Source: Symsagittifera roscoffensis (lineage: Eukaryota; Xenacoelomorpha; Acoela; Convolutidae). Taken from it: a stretch of 64,000 nucleotides of DNA. The notes under the pieces are model-generated. The model worked only from the letters and a program-made list of their open reading frames with translations, was not told the DNA's origin and did not search any database. The translations under genes were made by a program, and so were the position numbers. Shown in pieces: positions 10,511 through 22,400 of the stretch (its first letter is position 1; each line of letters begins with the position of its first letter). The stretch covers positions 29,056,048-29,120,047 of the forward strand of contig NC_087070.1 of assembly GCF_963678635.1 (NCBI RefSeq), read 5' to 3'.

Positions 10511-11983
10511 CACTCTGGATTTCAAATGTTTCGCAGAGGGAGATTTAAGGGACGGTAGGCAAGTCTTGAGCTTTCTCGTAGTAAATATCACTTGGGCTCC
10601 GGCGTTTTGACGCAGTTTGGCAGCAAACCACTCCGATGCATTACCCCGGTATTGTAATGTTATAATGGGTGCACTGACCTTTAAAGGATCTTCCTTGACT
10701 GATGTTACCGTTGTTCGTGTGTCAGTTTTTCGGTCGATGATCTTATTCAACGTTCTTAATACGACACCATCTGACCATTTTTCAGGGTATTGATTATCCA
10801 CCCATTGTTCTTTATTAATCTTCATTGCCTTGTCAAAGTTTTCCCATGTTGATGTACTTCTAAAACTCCGATGAACAGTACCCTCAACTACATTGCGTTT
10901 ATATTGCAATGGAGCGCAGCTTCTGAAGTTAAGGATAGTCCCAGTATCCGTTGGTTTTTGATACCATCCACATGTTACCTTTTTTCGTGAGTCCACATTA
11001 ATGTTCAAATCTAGAAAGGCTAAGTCTCCGTTCGAATCCGGATTTTCGATAGTGAATTGTAAGTTGGGGTGGAGCTCATTAGCTGCTTTTAACACTATAT
11101 CTGGATCCCCCTTTACCGTCCTCACTATATCATCTACATTTCTTAGGAACGCTTTGACATTTTCTGTTGGTTTTTCTTGATCTCGCTGCTCTTTACATCT
11201 CTTACAATACCAAACCATTTCTGAGATTTGCTCATATTCTTTGTCGGATACATTACTACACTTTAAATGGTACCAATTTAAACAAGCTTCGCATTCGATC
11301 CCCTTTCTTCTGTATGTTACCCTCCGCTCGCAATCAGGGCATAGGCCATTCCGGTTTTCATTTAGCTGTGTCAACGCAGGTACTTCCTTCATTAATGCAT
11401 ATTCGTACTCCTTTAGCCATAAATTGGCAAGAATGACAGCAAGGGATGCACCCATTGCCAACCCATCCTTTTGTACGTACCATAAACCATTGCATTTGAA
11501 GTGCACCTTACTTACAGCCATGTTCAACAATTTCTTCATAGTTCCGCGTGCCAGTTTAGGAGGACTAGTTTGTTCGTACAGTTTCCTCAGTGCTATATCT
11601 ATTGCCTCCTTTAGTGGGACATTAGTGTACAAACTTTTGACATCCAGGGAGATAATACTTTCATTATAGTCTAGATCTATGTTCTCTATGATCTCCCGAG
11701 CCATTTGTGTGTTTGTCTTACTGTTTGCCCCCTCAATGTTGTCAAAAAATTTGGCCAAAGTTTTATTTAGATGTTCATATGAGCTCCCTGGCAGTGACAG
11801 TACGGGACGGAGAGGGGTTCCTTTCTTATGTACTTTAGCCAATCCATATAATCGAGCTGGCTGCCCTCCCGTGGACCTAAGCCTACTATACAGTGCCTCA
11901 TCAATCTCATCTTTCTTTTTCATGGCCAATTTTTCATACAGTGCCTCATACAGTGCCTCATCAATCTCATCTTTCTTTTTCAT
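10505..11983 (-). CDS. PLE reverse transcriptase with inserted PHD finger
   Basis: This is an uninterrupted 492-residue frame. RT motif A is SLDVKSLYT (D114) and motif B is GLAMGAS (174-180). A complete C4HC3 PHD-type finger follows, with ligands C215, C218, C231, C234, H239, C242, C260 and C263. Motif C is at 282-285 but reads NVDD where copy A has YVDD, so the aromatic residue is lost. Downstream, residues to about 490 carry the thumb and linker (WYQKPTDTGT, YKRNVVEGTVHR) and run toward the endonuclease, ending at KSRVV. The first 35 residues include a short duplicated KKKDEIDEAL block. The true N-terminus is missing, so the start is arbitrary. The product would be the element's RT; activity is doubtful. 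Confidence 0.88.
   Translation of the reverse strand: MKKKDEIDEALYEALYEKLAMKKKDEIDEALYSRLRSTGGQPARLYGLAKVHKKGTPLRPVLSLPGSSYEHLNKTLAKFFDNIEGANSKTNTQMAREIIENIDLDYNESIISLDVKSLYTNVPLKEAIDIALRKLYEQTSPPKLARGTMKKLLNMAVSKVHFKCNGLWYVQKDGLAMGASLAVILANLWLKEYEYALMKEVPALTQLNENRNGLCPDCERRVTYRRKGIECEACLNWYHLKCSNVSDKEYEQISEMVWYCKRCKEQRDQEKPTENVKAFLRNVDDIVRTVKGDPDIVLKAANELHPNLQFTIENPDSNGDLAFLDLNINVDSRKKVTCGWYQKPTDTGTILNFRSCAPLQYKRNVVEGTVHRSFRSTSTWENFDKAMKINKEQWVDNQYPEKWSDGVVLRTLNKIIDRKTDTRTTVTSVKEDPLKVSAPIITLQYRGNASEWFAAKLRQNAGAQVIFTTRKLKTCLPSLKSPSAKHLKSRVV
11195..11341 (-). other. PHD finger (C4HC3) inserted between RT motifs B and C
   Basis: Ligand pattern is C-x2-C, C-x2-C, H-x2-C, C-x2-C with an aromatic (W258) two residues before the last Cys pair, as in PHD fingers. 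It sits about 35 residues after motif B and 18 before motif C. PHD fingers typically bind histone tails; a chromatin-targeting role is inference. Confidence 0.82.
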
Positions 11984-12375
11984 GGCCGGTTTTCATTTAG
12001 TTGTGTCAACGCAGGTACTTCCTTCATTAATGCATATTCGTACTCCTTTAGCCATAAATTGGCAAGAATGACAGCAAGGGACGCACCCATTGCCAACCCA
12101 TCCTTTTGTACGTACCATAAACCGTTGCATTTGAAGTGCACCTTACTTACAGCCATGTTCAACAATTTCTTCATAGTTCCGCGTGCCAGTTTAGGAGGAC
12201 TAGTTTGTTCGTACAGTTTCCTCAGTGCTATATCTATTGCCTCCTTTAGTGGGACATTAGTGTACAAACTTTTGACATCCAGGGAGATAATACTTTCATT
12301 ATAGTCTAGATCTATGTTCTCTATGATCTCCCGAGCCATTTGTGTGTTTGTCTCAATGTTTGCCCCCTCAATGTT
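11984..12375 (-). pseudogene. PLE copy E, RT fragment in tandem with copy D
   Basis: This duplicates copy D from the NIEGAN block through motifs A and B to LTQLNENR, then jumps directly into the start of copy D. It is nearly identical to the matching part of copy D, so the duplication is recent. At its upstream edge it joins unrelated sequence at a small palindrome (CCCCCTCAATGTTGGGGG) near 12361-12378. Confidence 0.85.
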
Positions 12376-12520
12376 GGGGGCCGTAAGAACCGTAAGTAAC
12401 GTTGGTTCGGATTTACTATCAACACAAACTTGCCGGGTCAATCCCCAATAATTCAATATTAAATTACAAAGAACAATGTTATATACGTTTATAAACTGTA
12501 GATAATATTTTACAAGAGTG

Positions 12521-13054
12521 TTATGATATTGCCTCCAGTATACAGCCGGCGTTTCCGCGCTGTATCGCAAGATCCAGTCTTTGTCGCAGGTACTTAAAAG
12601 CCAACACCTCGCCTGTCGTATCTCGGATTTTTCTCGCTAGGTTTTGTAAAAACGTTAGAGATGACCTGCCGATTCCACCTAAGCTTTCAATCGCCACGGG
12701 CTCAAAAATTACTGTCGTTGGTAGATCGGAATAATGGTTCTTCTTACGCATTTCTGCCTGGGATGCGGCATTTGAACCTGGCAACACTCCCAAACGCATA
12801 TTTGAGCTGGCCAGCCGTGAAACGCAGGTGAAGTCCCAAGCAAGCGTGCATCCTCGCTGCCACGATGTCAAAGTGAGGCCATCTGGCCGTCTTCCGTCAG
12901 ACCGAAGGAGTCCGATCGGCTCTAAGGTGGAACTGAAGCCTGCTGTTCTTAGGGATTCCTTAATAATTATGTTGCAGTTGTTGTGTCGCGTGAACCTGCA
13001 ACATCCCCAATAATGTCCCATAAGTCGTTTTGACTTATCCCCTAGAACGGGCAC
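12521..13054 (-). pseudogene. C-terminal domain of a second retroelement (RPDG...W-D motif)
   Basis: This 177-codon frame contains PIGLLRSDGRRPDGLTL, then W-x-RG-x-TLAWD about a dozen residues on, and a helical C-terminus ending in LRQRLDLAIQRGNAGCILEA. I recognise this from the 3' end of an RT family common in invertebrate genomes, the same family as the RT at 14563-15714 on this strand. The spacing of PDG and WD recalls a PD-(D/E)XK nuclease fold, but that is inference. The upstream coding part is interrupted by inserted sequence at 13084-14562. Confidence 0.6.
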
Positions 13055-13083
13055 TCATATTCCTTCTGCTTTGAGTGCCCGTT
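13046..13083. repeat. Perfect 12-bp inverted repeat, 14-nt loop
   Basis: Arms AACGGGCACTCA (13046-13057) and TGAGTGCCCGTT (13072-13083). The word gcactcatattccttctgctt (written here as positions 13051-13071) recurs at about 13755-13775, bracketing the inserted stretch between them. Confidence 0.85.
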
Positions 13084-13365
13084 TAGTACCTTGAGTGAAG
13101 TATTGAAATTGTACGGCAGTTAATTGAAAAATTTTGAATTAAAATCAAGGTCAGTCGTCGGAATGTGTTTTGGCTAAAGCGTTCCGCCGAGACATAGAAT
13201 CGCACTTCTCACTAGTGAAAACGATATTCATAAAAAACGAAAAGATGTAAAGTGTCAATGCATTTCGAGTAACAAAACTCATCATGAGGACAAAAGAGTA
13301 ACAAAAGAACACTGCAGAAAAAGAGTAATCGAACAACACACACTGGTAGCATCAGAAAGAAAACT

Positions 13366-13445
13366 ATGGATGTAATACCGTGGGGAACGGAGATACAGCA
13401 AAATAATGACACGAACGGTTTGTGCCCATGTTGCAGTAAAAAAAT
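13366..13445 (+). pseudogene. Short PLE fragment at the start of the PHD insert
   Basis: This resembles the PLE stretch reading GTEIQQ-N-D-NGLCPCC in copies A and B. Nothing recognisable of the element remains on either side of it. Confidence 0.65.
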
Positions 13446-13782
13446 GTCTGAACCTTTTTTTGATAACAAAAAGTTTCAAATTTATTTGAATCAAGAAAGT
13501 AAAATGTTTAATTTGCCAGGATATATTCGGATTGCATTGTTTGAATGTTGTACCGTGAAGAGATCGAAGATTAATTTTGTCAAATTTGCAGCTAGAGTTT
13601 CAATCGAACTCTAGCTAGGTTCAAAATTTTGTAAAAAACATGCGTTTGCGGCAAATATGTAAGCGAAGATGATTGGCTTGGCCAATTTTGTCTGAAAATT
13701 GATGAGAGATTCTGTAGGCATTAAAATTTGAGTGCGCGTTTAAAGAAAAATTTGATGCACTCATATTCCTTCTGCTTCAGAG

Positions 13783-14560
13783 GTAAATATGTTGAATTAT
13801 GCTAGTCAAAATAAACTAAAATGTATAAATAATCATACTGCAAGAAGTTATTGGTTATATGGGAAGCAATTGGAGAAGGTGGAGGAAGAAAAGGATCTGG
13901 GAGTTACAATTCAGAGTAAACTTTCATTTGAGTCGCACGTTTTCGCAAAGGTAAAAAGGCCAGCTCAGTAATTGCCATTTTCAATAAGACTTTTGTAAGA
14001 ATGACAAGACCGTTCTTTCTGAATATAAACAAGGGTCTCATTCGACCTCATCTTGAGTATTGTAACCAAGTATGGCATCTGCGATTAAAGAAACATGCAA
14101 CATAGATAGAAAATGTTCAACGATGGGCAACACGAATGGTTATTGGATTACAGGATTTAAGTTATAACGAGCGGTTCCGAAAACTAAATCTACCGTCCCT
14201 TGAGTACCGTAGAAGACTTGGATTAATGATTGAAATGTTCAAGATTGGGTACAACTGCTATGATCCCAAAGCGACATAAGAAATTTTTGACCTAAACAAA
14301 TGAGACACCAAGACAAACGACAGCAAAGTTTTATTGAAGAAGGCCAGTCTAGAAATACGGAAACATTACTTTACAATTCGAGCAGAGAGAGACTGGAACG
14401 CACTGCCAAGTGAAGTCATAAACTCTAAAACAACGAATGATTTCAAAAATAAAGTGGACAATTTTTGGAGAAAAACTGGAATCTATAAAATCAAAACGAT
14501 GAATTTAAAAAGAATACAGCACCAAAAATCGCCTATATGATCAGAATGAAATGAACTGAA
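13783..14560 (+). pseudogene. CR1/L2-like non-LTR retrotransposon, ORF2 3' fragment
   Basis: Conceptual translation gives the C-terminal part of a non-LTR reverse transcriptase. It reads LEKVEEEKDLGVTIQSKLSFE, then (other frame) RPHLEYCNQVWHLRLKK, ENVQRWATRMV, LPSLEYRRRLGLMIEMFKI, and finally FTIRAERDWNALPSEVINS near the end. These are hallmark blocks of CR1/Jockey-type ORF2 C-termini. At least three frame breaks are present. It ends in gaactgaattaaaa at about 14555, like a CR1 3' end. It lies within the minus-strand retroelement whose RT is at 14563-15714. Confidence 0.85.
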
Positions 14561-14562
14561 TT

Positions 14563-15714
14563 AAAAAGAGCACTGGTTGCTTCTTTGAGATCTTTTTTCA
14601 CAACAATATTTGTCTTGTCTGCGTTGGGAAAGTAGCCATGTTTTAGACCATTGACTATAAGACTATACCACCAGTCGCGGAGCCGGCCGGGATAGTACCA
14701 GCTCCAGCACTATCGTCAGTATAAAAACAACGCTTGGCAACAGCAAGCATGTACACCAGCGGTAGTGTCTCAAGCCCTTAAATGAACATTGCAGCATTGC
14801 TCGAAATAAATAATGGCATTGCCAGTGAAATTCATAGAGGGTGTTCTGTAAGTGTTGCTTAAGACCGGGGAAATTTTCAATCATAGCACTTGGATGTTTC
14901 TCAATGCCACTCTCCGGTTCATGCGATTGAATGCATTTTCGGCATCAATGAAGAGGCTACCATCCATCGCATTGTGCTCGTAAAGTTGCTGCATAGGGTG
15001 GACAGTAGCTTCAATCCCGCCGGCTTGACCTGCACATGTTTGCAGCGGACCCATGACTTCAACTTTATCGCGCATCAATTTCATGATTACACAACTGATG
15101 ATGCGCCTGAAAAAGACACCCTTGCCAACTGGTCTGATACCAGGAATCTTATCAAGAGCAATTTCCCAGGAAGTAAGAAAAGTCGCGATAGGACCAGTGT
15201 CGACGATTGTGAGTAATCGCCTTCCGAACCGGGCAAGTTCATCGCATAATTCACGCGATTTTGGGAAGTTATTGGAGCATAACATACGTCGTGCATTCAA
15301 AGCGTCGACACCAGAAGTGCCAGCACTGCGGCGAGCATAAAGAGCAGCAGTTTTGATGTCGTCAGCAGTAATGGCATTAGCTCTGGCGGGCACAGGATCA
15401 TCGATGGGATCAAAGAAGACTACCTTCTGAATGGGTTCCGACTTGGGATGCTGACAACTTCATGTGTCATCGGCAATGGTTTGCTCTCCATGTCAAGGGA
15501 GCTGATGGCCGTGTTCTACTTACCCTTGATGGATAAGAGCAGAGAAGCGCTTGGAGTCCAGCGGCTTCTGTTTGCTGGTCTTCCCTCCATGCCTAAAAAT
15601 CCTCTGAATTTCATCAAATTCTTTCCAAAGACCGTCAACATCACCTTTGTTCCATTTGACTAACCTTTGCCGTTGAGAGTTGACAGCCGAGGCGGAAAAT
15701 CGTTGAACTGACAA
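14563..15714 (-). pseudogene. Reverse transcriptase of a second retroelement (broken)
   Basis: On the minus strand the block order is RFSASAVNSQRQRLVKWNKGD..LWKEFDEIQRIF (15714-15520). Then comes SGVDALNARRMLCSNNF, IALDKIPGIRPVGKG..FRRII, GPLQTCAGQAGGIEATVHPM, LFIDAENAFNRMNRRVALRNIQVL (15393-14881), then a thumb-like RLRDWWYSLIVNG..GYFPNADKTNIVVK at about 14690-14590. The IDAENAFN block is RT motif A (D) and GIRPVG lies in the fingers. I recognise the family from invertebrate genomes but cannot place it firmly as non-LTR or DIRS-like. Frame breaks lie at about 15400-15520 and near 14880. The YxDD region is not recovered in one frame. Confidence 0.7.
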
Positions 15715-15719
15715 ATATA

Positions 15720-16362
15720 GAGATTTAATTAATTATGAATATAATTTTAAACCAAAAGCTTTTGAAGTTGCGGGTGGAGTTGCCCCTAGCACTGAGGTTT
15801 TTGTAAATAAGCTCTGTATGAACTTGAGCGCGTGTACCGAGGATCTAATGGCTGGGTTTTTCTAAATCAGAGATGTCCCTCTCAATACGGGTAAAGAGCG
15901 CTGCCTATGTACTCGGCACTATTAATGATGAAACTACTTTCGAAGATATATATTTTTTCATTTATAGAGCCAAGGGAACAAAAGACAGCTCAGTATAAGT
16001 TTCTGATAGACCCCTAGCCTCATATCAGGTCAATCTTTCAGAGTTTCTTTCAACTCCGGTATATTTTGTGCAGTATTAGTTTTCTCAATCTGGTTGACTT
16101 GATTCACAACCGTCTGATTTGTTTTATTTCAATCACGTTATACTTTTCTTCTGCATGTCTAGGAAATTTATAGGATTTTGACTGGAATGTGTGATAAAGG
16201 GACTCCTGACTGTAACCTCAGTTACTCTGATACTTTTGATTTCTGATTATATATTAAAGGACCTTCTGATTATATTGTTAAAGATGCAAAAAAATTGTTG
16301 CTTCATCAACAGATTGGAGCAATAAACGATGGAACCAATAACATCAATTTCATTTCAGAATA
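15720..16362. other. Noncoding upstream region of the claudin-like gene
   Basis: I see no coding motif. It probably contains the promoter and 5' UTR of the claudin-like gene, but no reliable core promoter can be chosen by eye. Confidence 0.35.
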
Positions 16363-16445
16363 ATGCAACTGAATCTTTCTTACGTGCTTCTGACCCTTTT
16401 GCTGCTTTGCTCCGTTGCGATGCTTCTGCTTTCTCTCGCTATTAG
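16363..16445 (+). CDS. Claudin-like gene exon 1 (start codon, TM1)
   Basis: ATG at 16363 begins a hydrophobic segment. The exon ends phase 2 at ..CTATTAG before GTTGG, a weak donor. A small possibility remains that coding begins further upstream. Confidence 0.65.
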
Positions 16446-19400
16446 GTTGGAGGCTTAAATAACTTCAAAAATCTTGACGAATACGGCGGGGATCCTCAAT
16501 ATTAGCAAAAATTTTGCCTCAAAAACTTAAAATCAATTGTTTACTCCTTGTAAATCAATAGTTTTGTTTCAATTTGTGTTCCGTGCGTATGAACCAGGAG
16601 TATTGGATTTCAATTAATGGCAGTTATTGACCAGTTCTCAAGACTTTTCTCAAATTTTAGATGGAAAATTCTAAATGATGTAGCCAAACTAATAGCTCCA
16701 ATCTTTTATTATTTAACAGTCTGGTCTGCTGGACGCCATATCTAAAAATTGCTTAAAAACCAGACACAATTGCGCCTCAAGTTGCCTTGCGAGGCATTTC
16801 CCGTAGAGCTCGAAAGTTGCGTACATTTGACTTCTGCTAAGACCATGTTGAAAATAAGATGGCCGATTGCTCTTTGCCACAATGACCAAAGAAAAAAAAT
16901 CATAATTAAAAACAAGTTTTTATAGCCTTGCGATAAGCAAGGATATTATTATCGGGCAGTAGACTTTTTTCCGCAAATCACTTAGTTCACAGGATTTATT
17001 CATCTTCTAACATGCTCAATTTCTTGAAAGTTCAAATAAGTCTACTATCAGTTAATCCGTTTTTAAGCGCTATTTTAAAAATCACGTAGGGTTTTATAAA
17101 CTTACTTTTTAAAGTATTGGTTTTGTTAACAGTTTTTACTATAAATGAATGTTCACAAATATGTAAATTTACTTTTACAAATTTGTTTAAAAAAATGTTT
17201 AAATTTTATGAAATTTTCATGAGAACATTTTTGCTTCGGCTCATCAGGTTTCGAGTCAAAGTGTGTCGTCTTTGTTGCCGCTCGGTGAAAGATTTCAATA
17301 AAAAAACAGGTTAAGAGAATTTTTATTTGCAGAGTTGGCAACTCCTTCATCTTTGAATAATACCAATATCTCAAAAATTTTCACTCCTTATTTTTGTAGA
17401 GAAACGACTACGGTTTTGGGCAAAGTCCAGGTTTGAAGTTACGCATTTCATCCCGCATTAGTATAACAAATTCAAAAAATACTAAAAACGTGCCTCCAGC
17501 TTAAGCTAGGCGATAGTTATCTTTTGTGGAGACATACGAAATTTTTGGTTCGCCAAGTTTTTTTTTAATATTCTTTTTCGACTTTCGTTTTTTCGATGTT
17601 TGTGTTGTATCGCAACTTGTGCGCAGCTCCGCGTCGCCTCGGTTTAAAAATGATATAATTTGGTTGATTTCATTTCTTTTCAGAATTTTTCTCAATTGTT
17701 TTTCTGGTATCTGTTTGGAGTTTCTATTTTCAAATTCTTGATAAATTGGGAATTTTTGAACGATGTTATACTTTTTGTCTCATCATTTTCATCTCGTAGT
17801 TCTGAGAAAAAAAGGTCTGGAGTTTAATGATAGCTAAAATGGTTTAGGTGATTAATTTCCATAGAAATTCTGGGCTCTTTTCCAGTCCCCCTTTGGTTTC
17901 TGAAAATCTGACTTTTGATGTTCTAAACTGCAATAAAACGTGTCGGTGTGAACTAGTATACATATATATTTTGTTTACTTTTCATGCATGCAAACTGCCT
18001 TAAGAACCACTTAAGTGGTCGAGGGTTGAAAAACTGGAAAAGAGGTATTACGAAAAATTTGAGCTATTTTTTCAAATTTATTTTTTTTTTAGTTTTTCCT
18101 CGTTACGAAAGAAACGAATGGATACTTCAAGTGTAAACAAGTTCAAGTGTAAACAAAAACCAAAATTTTGATTTGTCGGTGTATAAACTTTTCGAGTCAA
18201 TTTCAACAAACTCAAAACTCGGAAAATTCGTTTGAAATTTCGCGTATAGATTTGTATCGGAAGTAATGCGAAGCTCGGCTACGTGTGCGTTCTTTGCAAT
18301 TAATTATTGCACATCCTTGAAACATCTTAAAATTGTTTTTGTTCTTAACTCCGAGTGAAATTTTCATCAATGGTTGTTTTAGAGATTGGGCTCATTCAGA
18401 AGTGTGGAAAGTTCGCGATGACGCATCAAACGAAGCTCCCGTTCGTAGTGGGGATGTTGAGATGGGATTATTGAAAATGTGTAGCGATGCAGATTTTGGA
18501 CTAGGAGTAAGAAGCGACTGCCTCAAATGTATGTCCTTCCTTAGTGAATTAACCTCAGTCTCAAACCCAATTTCACAATGCTGGCTTTAAAAAATTCGTT
18601 AATCAATCTGTTTGAACGAACCAAGACAGGTTTGCTACTTTTATTAAAATTTTCTAATAAAAAACAATAATAAGGAATTAGTATTTGCACAAGAGGTGCA
18701 GAATCGTCCATCCGTTAAAGCTTGAAATATCTCCTAAAAAGGGCTTCTTTTGCATTATAGCTCTCCTGCCTATAAACAAAAAAATTATAGTTCCGCCATC
18801 GTAGAAGTTGTGTTTTATGGGATATAGTTTGGTCGGGGTATAGTTCTTAGGTTCTGTTTAGAGCTCATTTGAAATTCAAGTAAATTCGAATAGGAGGCCT
18901 AGCTAAGAAAGAAATGGACCAAAACAGAACTGTTTAAGACAGCCGACGATTGAATAAAGTCTGATTAAATAACAAGAATACAATCTTAAACTGAAAATCA
19001 AACATTTGATCATTTCTCTCTGCCACTTTTTTTGGTTCAAAGATTGTTCAAATAAAGAAACCAGTTTTAGACAACTAAACAAGATCACTTTTTCGTCATT
19101 TCATAAAAACCAATTGGCCAGCGATTAGAAGTTGATGCACTTTATCTGTTCACTTGACTGGTTGTTTTCCGTTGGAAAATTATAATTACGTGTCGTGTAT
19201 ATTGTAACAACATTTTCCCCCGTAAACCTTTTTTTACAAGTGCTGGCTAAGATGTGGTGGCATGTTCAATTTCACACTATTTGAAGTTTATTAACCGCTT
19301 CAATGATTTGCAGGTTGTATCCTCTTTATTGATGCTTGTGTTATTTGACAGAAAGGTGATTTGGTACAGTTGTGAAGATAAATGACTCGAATAGCGTTTG

Positions 19401-22400
19401 TGAAGTTTTTATCAGCTTGCTTAACTGTCATCGTTTGAATTCAATCACGAACATCTGAATGCAGCGTGTAGGCGTCAGGAATTTCAATTCCTTTATGGAA
19501 AGTAAAACTATCTCGGGATAAGTTTTTTTTTGTTGGTTCTGTTTTTTATACTTGCGAATTTTGTCATTTAACATGAAAAAGCCCAAGTTCTCGATCTCAG
19601 TCATTGGCTTTGATCTCTTCAAGGACTTTGGGAAGTACCCTTGCGCTGTCTGTCGTAAAGGTGTTGGAAGCAACTCCATTGCTTACTCTCAGTGCAAATT
19701 ATGAGTTCAAAAGAAATGCTGCGGAATATCAGGCCGGCTGGTAGCCAAGCCAGAATATGTTTGCCCCAGATGCACTAGATTGTCGCGGCCTATTGACGGT
19801 CGTTCTTCGAGCATGATTGATGTAGGCGGCACTACGCTCGATGTTGAGCCAACTTTCTGCTACTAGGGTGACATGCTCGGTGCGGGTGGGGGCTGTGATA
19901 GTGCAATTGCTGCCAGAGTTTGCTCCGCCTAGTGAAGATTCAGGAAACTACTCCCTAGGTCTCAGTCGCATCAGATGGGGTTGCAGATCTGATACTTCGC
20001 GGCACATCTCATTCAGAATACGCGGAAAAGTGGACTCTTCTTGTGTACGATCAAGGATGCTGCACGGAAATGAAACTTGGGGTCCCAACGTATCAGATCT
20101 GCAACGACTCAAACGAAATGACCGTGCAATGATCCGTTGGATCTGCGGTGTTAAGCCCGGTGTTCATGACCCAAGTGCACTTCTTGATAAACTACTTGTG
20201 TGACATTATCAAAGTCCTTCGGAGCAGACGCCTCAGATGTTTTGGTCATGTTGAGCGCGCTCCCTCCGCTTCTTGCATCAAAATGGCCAGTGAGATGAAG
20301 ATCTCCTACATCAAAAGACGTGGAAGACCAAGAAAGAATTGGCTAGATTGTGTGAAAAATGATATCAAGGAACGTTGCCTTACCCACACTGACCCGCAAG
20401 ACCGTATTTTAAGAGAGCCGCAGTTCGACAATGCCTGGTGCTGCCGACCCCATCTGATGGGTCACCATAATCAAAAATTGGATATGATGATGAACAACTT
20501 CTATAGAATCACTGAATCGTTTCATAGCTTCATTTAATATCAATGCATGAGTCTGATTCTGCAAGTATGAGCAGGGATATCTTTCATCCTGCGACTGAGA
20601 CCTCATTGGTACCGGGTTCGCATCAAGTCAGGACTTCCTCTTATTTGCAGAACTGAAAAAAATGGCATGAAACATTAATTGTCGATCTAAATTTCTGCCT
20701 ATTTGCTGTCAGTTTAGTTGCCAGGCACTGACCTTTCGTATGATATGAACATTTTAAGTAGATTTGAAAATCTTTTTGGCAGATTTGTAATGGTGCTGAA
20801 ACTTCGGTAAAAATGTTTGATGCACAATTTTAGGAAAAAGAAGAAAAAGAAAGATGTCTTAAAATTATCAGCAAAATACAACCGGTAAAGCAGATAATTT
20901 ACACTACAGCGAGTATTTTCTTTAATCTATTTCGGGAAAGCACCAGAGATACTTATTTTTATTGACATAGTTACCTGTAGGCAACAGTTTCCTTAGTTAG
21001 TTTTACAAAATAAGTTTTGTTTTGGTAGAATACTCCACAGAATATGATTTGAATCCTGCGTAATGGCAGCAAAAAGTTTTATTTCAATGATACCAAGAGA
21101 TGTTTCGTTTTACGATGATGTGAGTCAATACGATCGAGTAAAAATTTGGGGGCTCCACCCCATACTTGATATATCCCGTAATATAAGGCCGGAATCACAA
21201 GTGAGTATCAGCTTCAGTTCTGCTGTACCCAAGATGTTTCAGTGTAGAGAGAAGATAAAGCTGACTAGATGACCTTTTCACCGACTTCTAGTGATGTTTT
21301 TAATTTTTCTGTTTATTTTTCATTCAAAAAGGTTGGAGCCTTTTCTTAAATGATTTAAAATGATGACTACTGTACCAAGTTAATTCAAAATCAGGTTTTC
21401 CTCGTTAAAATGCTTATTTTCAGTGTCATTTTTACCTGTTTTTTTACCATTTTTTTCATTGTTCACAAAATACCTGTTTTCATCATCTGCAGTTATTTTT
21501 TCCAATTTCTTCAAATAAGAGAGCTAGAAATATTATACATTCGATGTGAAACAATATCAGCGAAAAAATTAGATGGCGAGTTTGACTGGAGATGGCGAAA
21601 ACCGACGTTTCAAACCCACAAAAAATCGTAATTAATTAGAATCATTTTGAATAGTGGTTTATACAGTGTTATCTTTAACCATTTGTTTTCGGCCGCTGTT
21701 AAAATTTTGCTCCGATTTTTGGTAATTGGTGTATTAAAATGACAGTGAAAAAAAAACGAATGTTTTTCGATGAGAATTTATAGTTCTTCTTTTGTGCCTC
21801 AAGATTGGAACTGAAGGCGTCTTTACACATACAAGTTAGCGAGCGTAGTGTTATGTTTCGGATCCAGTTTTCTTGCGAACCTCACTTGCGATTAAAAGTA
21901 CTCATGTGGTGGCACGTTTGCTGCGTAGCATTTGCGATTTAACTGCATCTGTTCTCTGCGTAGCATTTGCGATTTAACTGCATATGTACTAGTGTTTATC
22001 TATTGTCACGCGACCTCGCGCATATGCGAGGGCGAGAGACTCCCCAACTACATGTCGACAGCTCGGTTGAAGAGCCGAAATGTGATGTTTTCGTGGAAAC
22101 TTTTACGGACGGTTTCATCACACTGCTTTATTTCATTGATTTCGGATATCCGGATGTTGAAGACTTATCTTAAAGCTTATATTTCTGCATGCAGATGTAC
22201 TTACATTTAAACATAAGTTCCACAAATTTACGTCATGACATGTTACGACCATCATGATTAGTGATTAGCTATTTCTAATTATGATTCCGTAACCAAACTG
22301 TGCCATTACTACGCTTGCGATTAGCAAGCGTTATCAAATCGGAAAGTAGACTTTTTCGGGTTAACAACTACTTTGACAAAATCAGTTGAATCACTTGTGA

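Larger units (their letters stand above)
9935..11983 (-). mobile_element. PLE copy D, best preserved (RT + PHD + GIY-YIG)
   Basis: This minus-strand PLE contains a 492-codon open frame (11983-10505), then the GIY-YIG domain (about 10510-10245) after a break, a 3' UTR and a hammerhead motif at 9951-9982. Its sequence differs from copies A to C throughout, so it is a separate subfamily. Its 5' end is a partial tandem duplication joined to copy E at about 11984. Confidence 0.9.

Noticed and set aside
17232-17260. Minus-strand CTGATGA box near a repeat copy
   Set aside because: The required GAAA box after stem II is absent.
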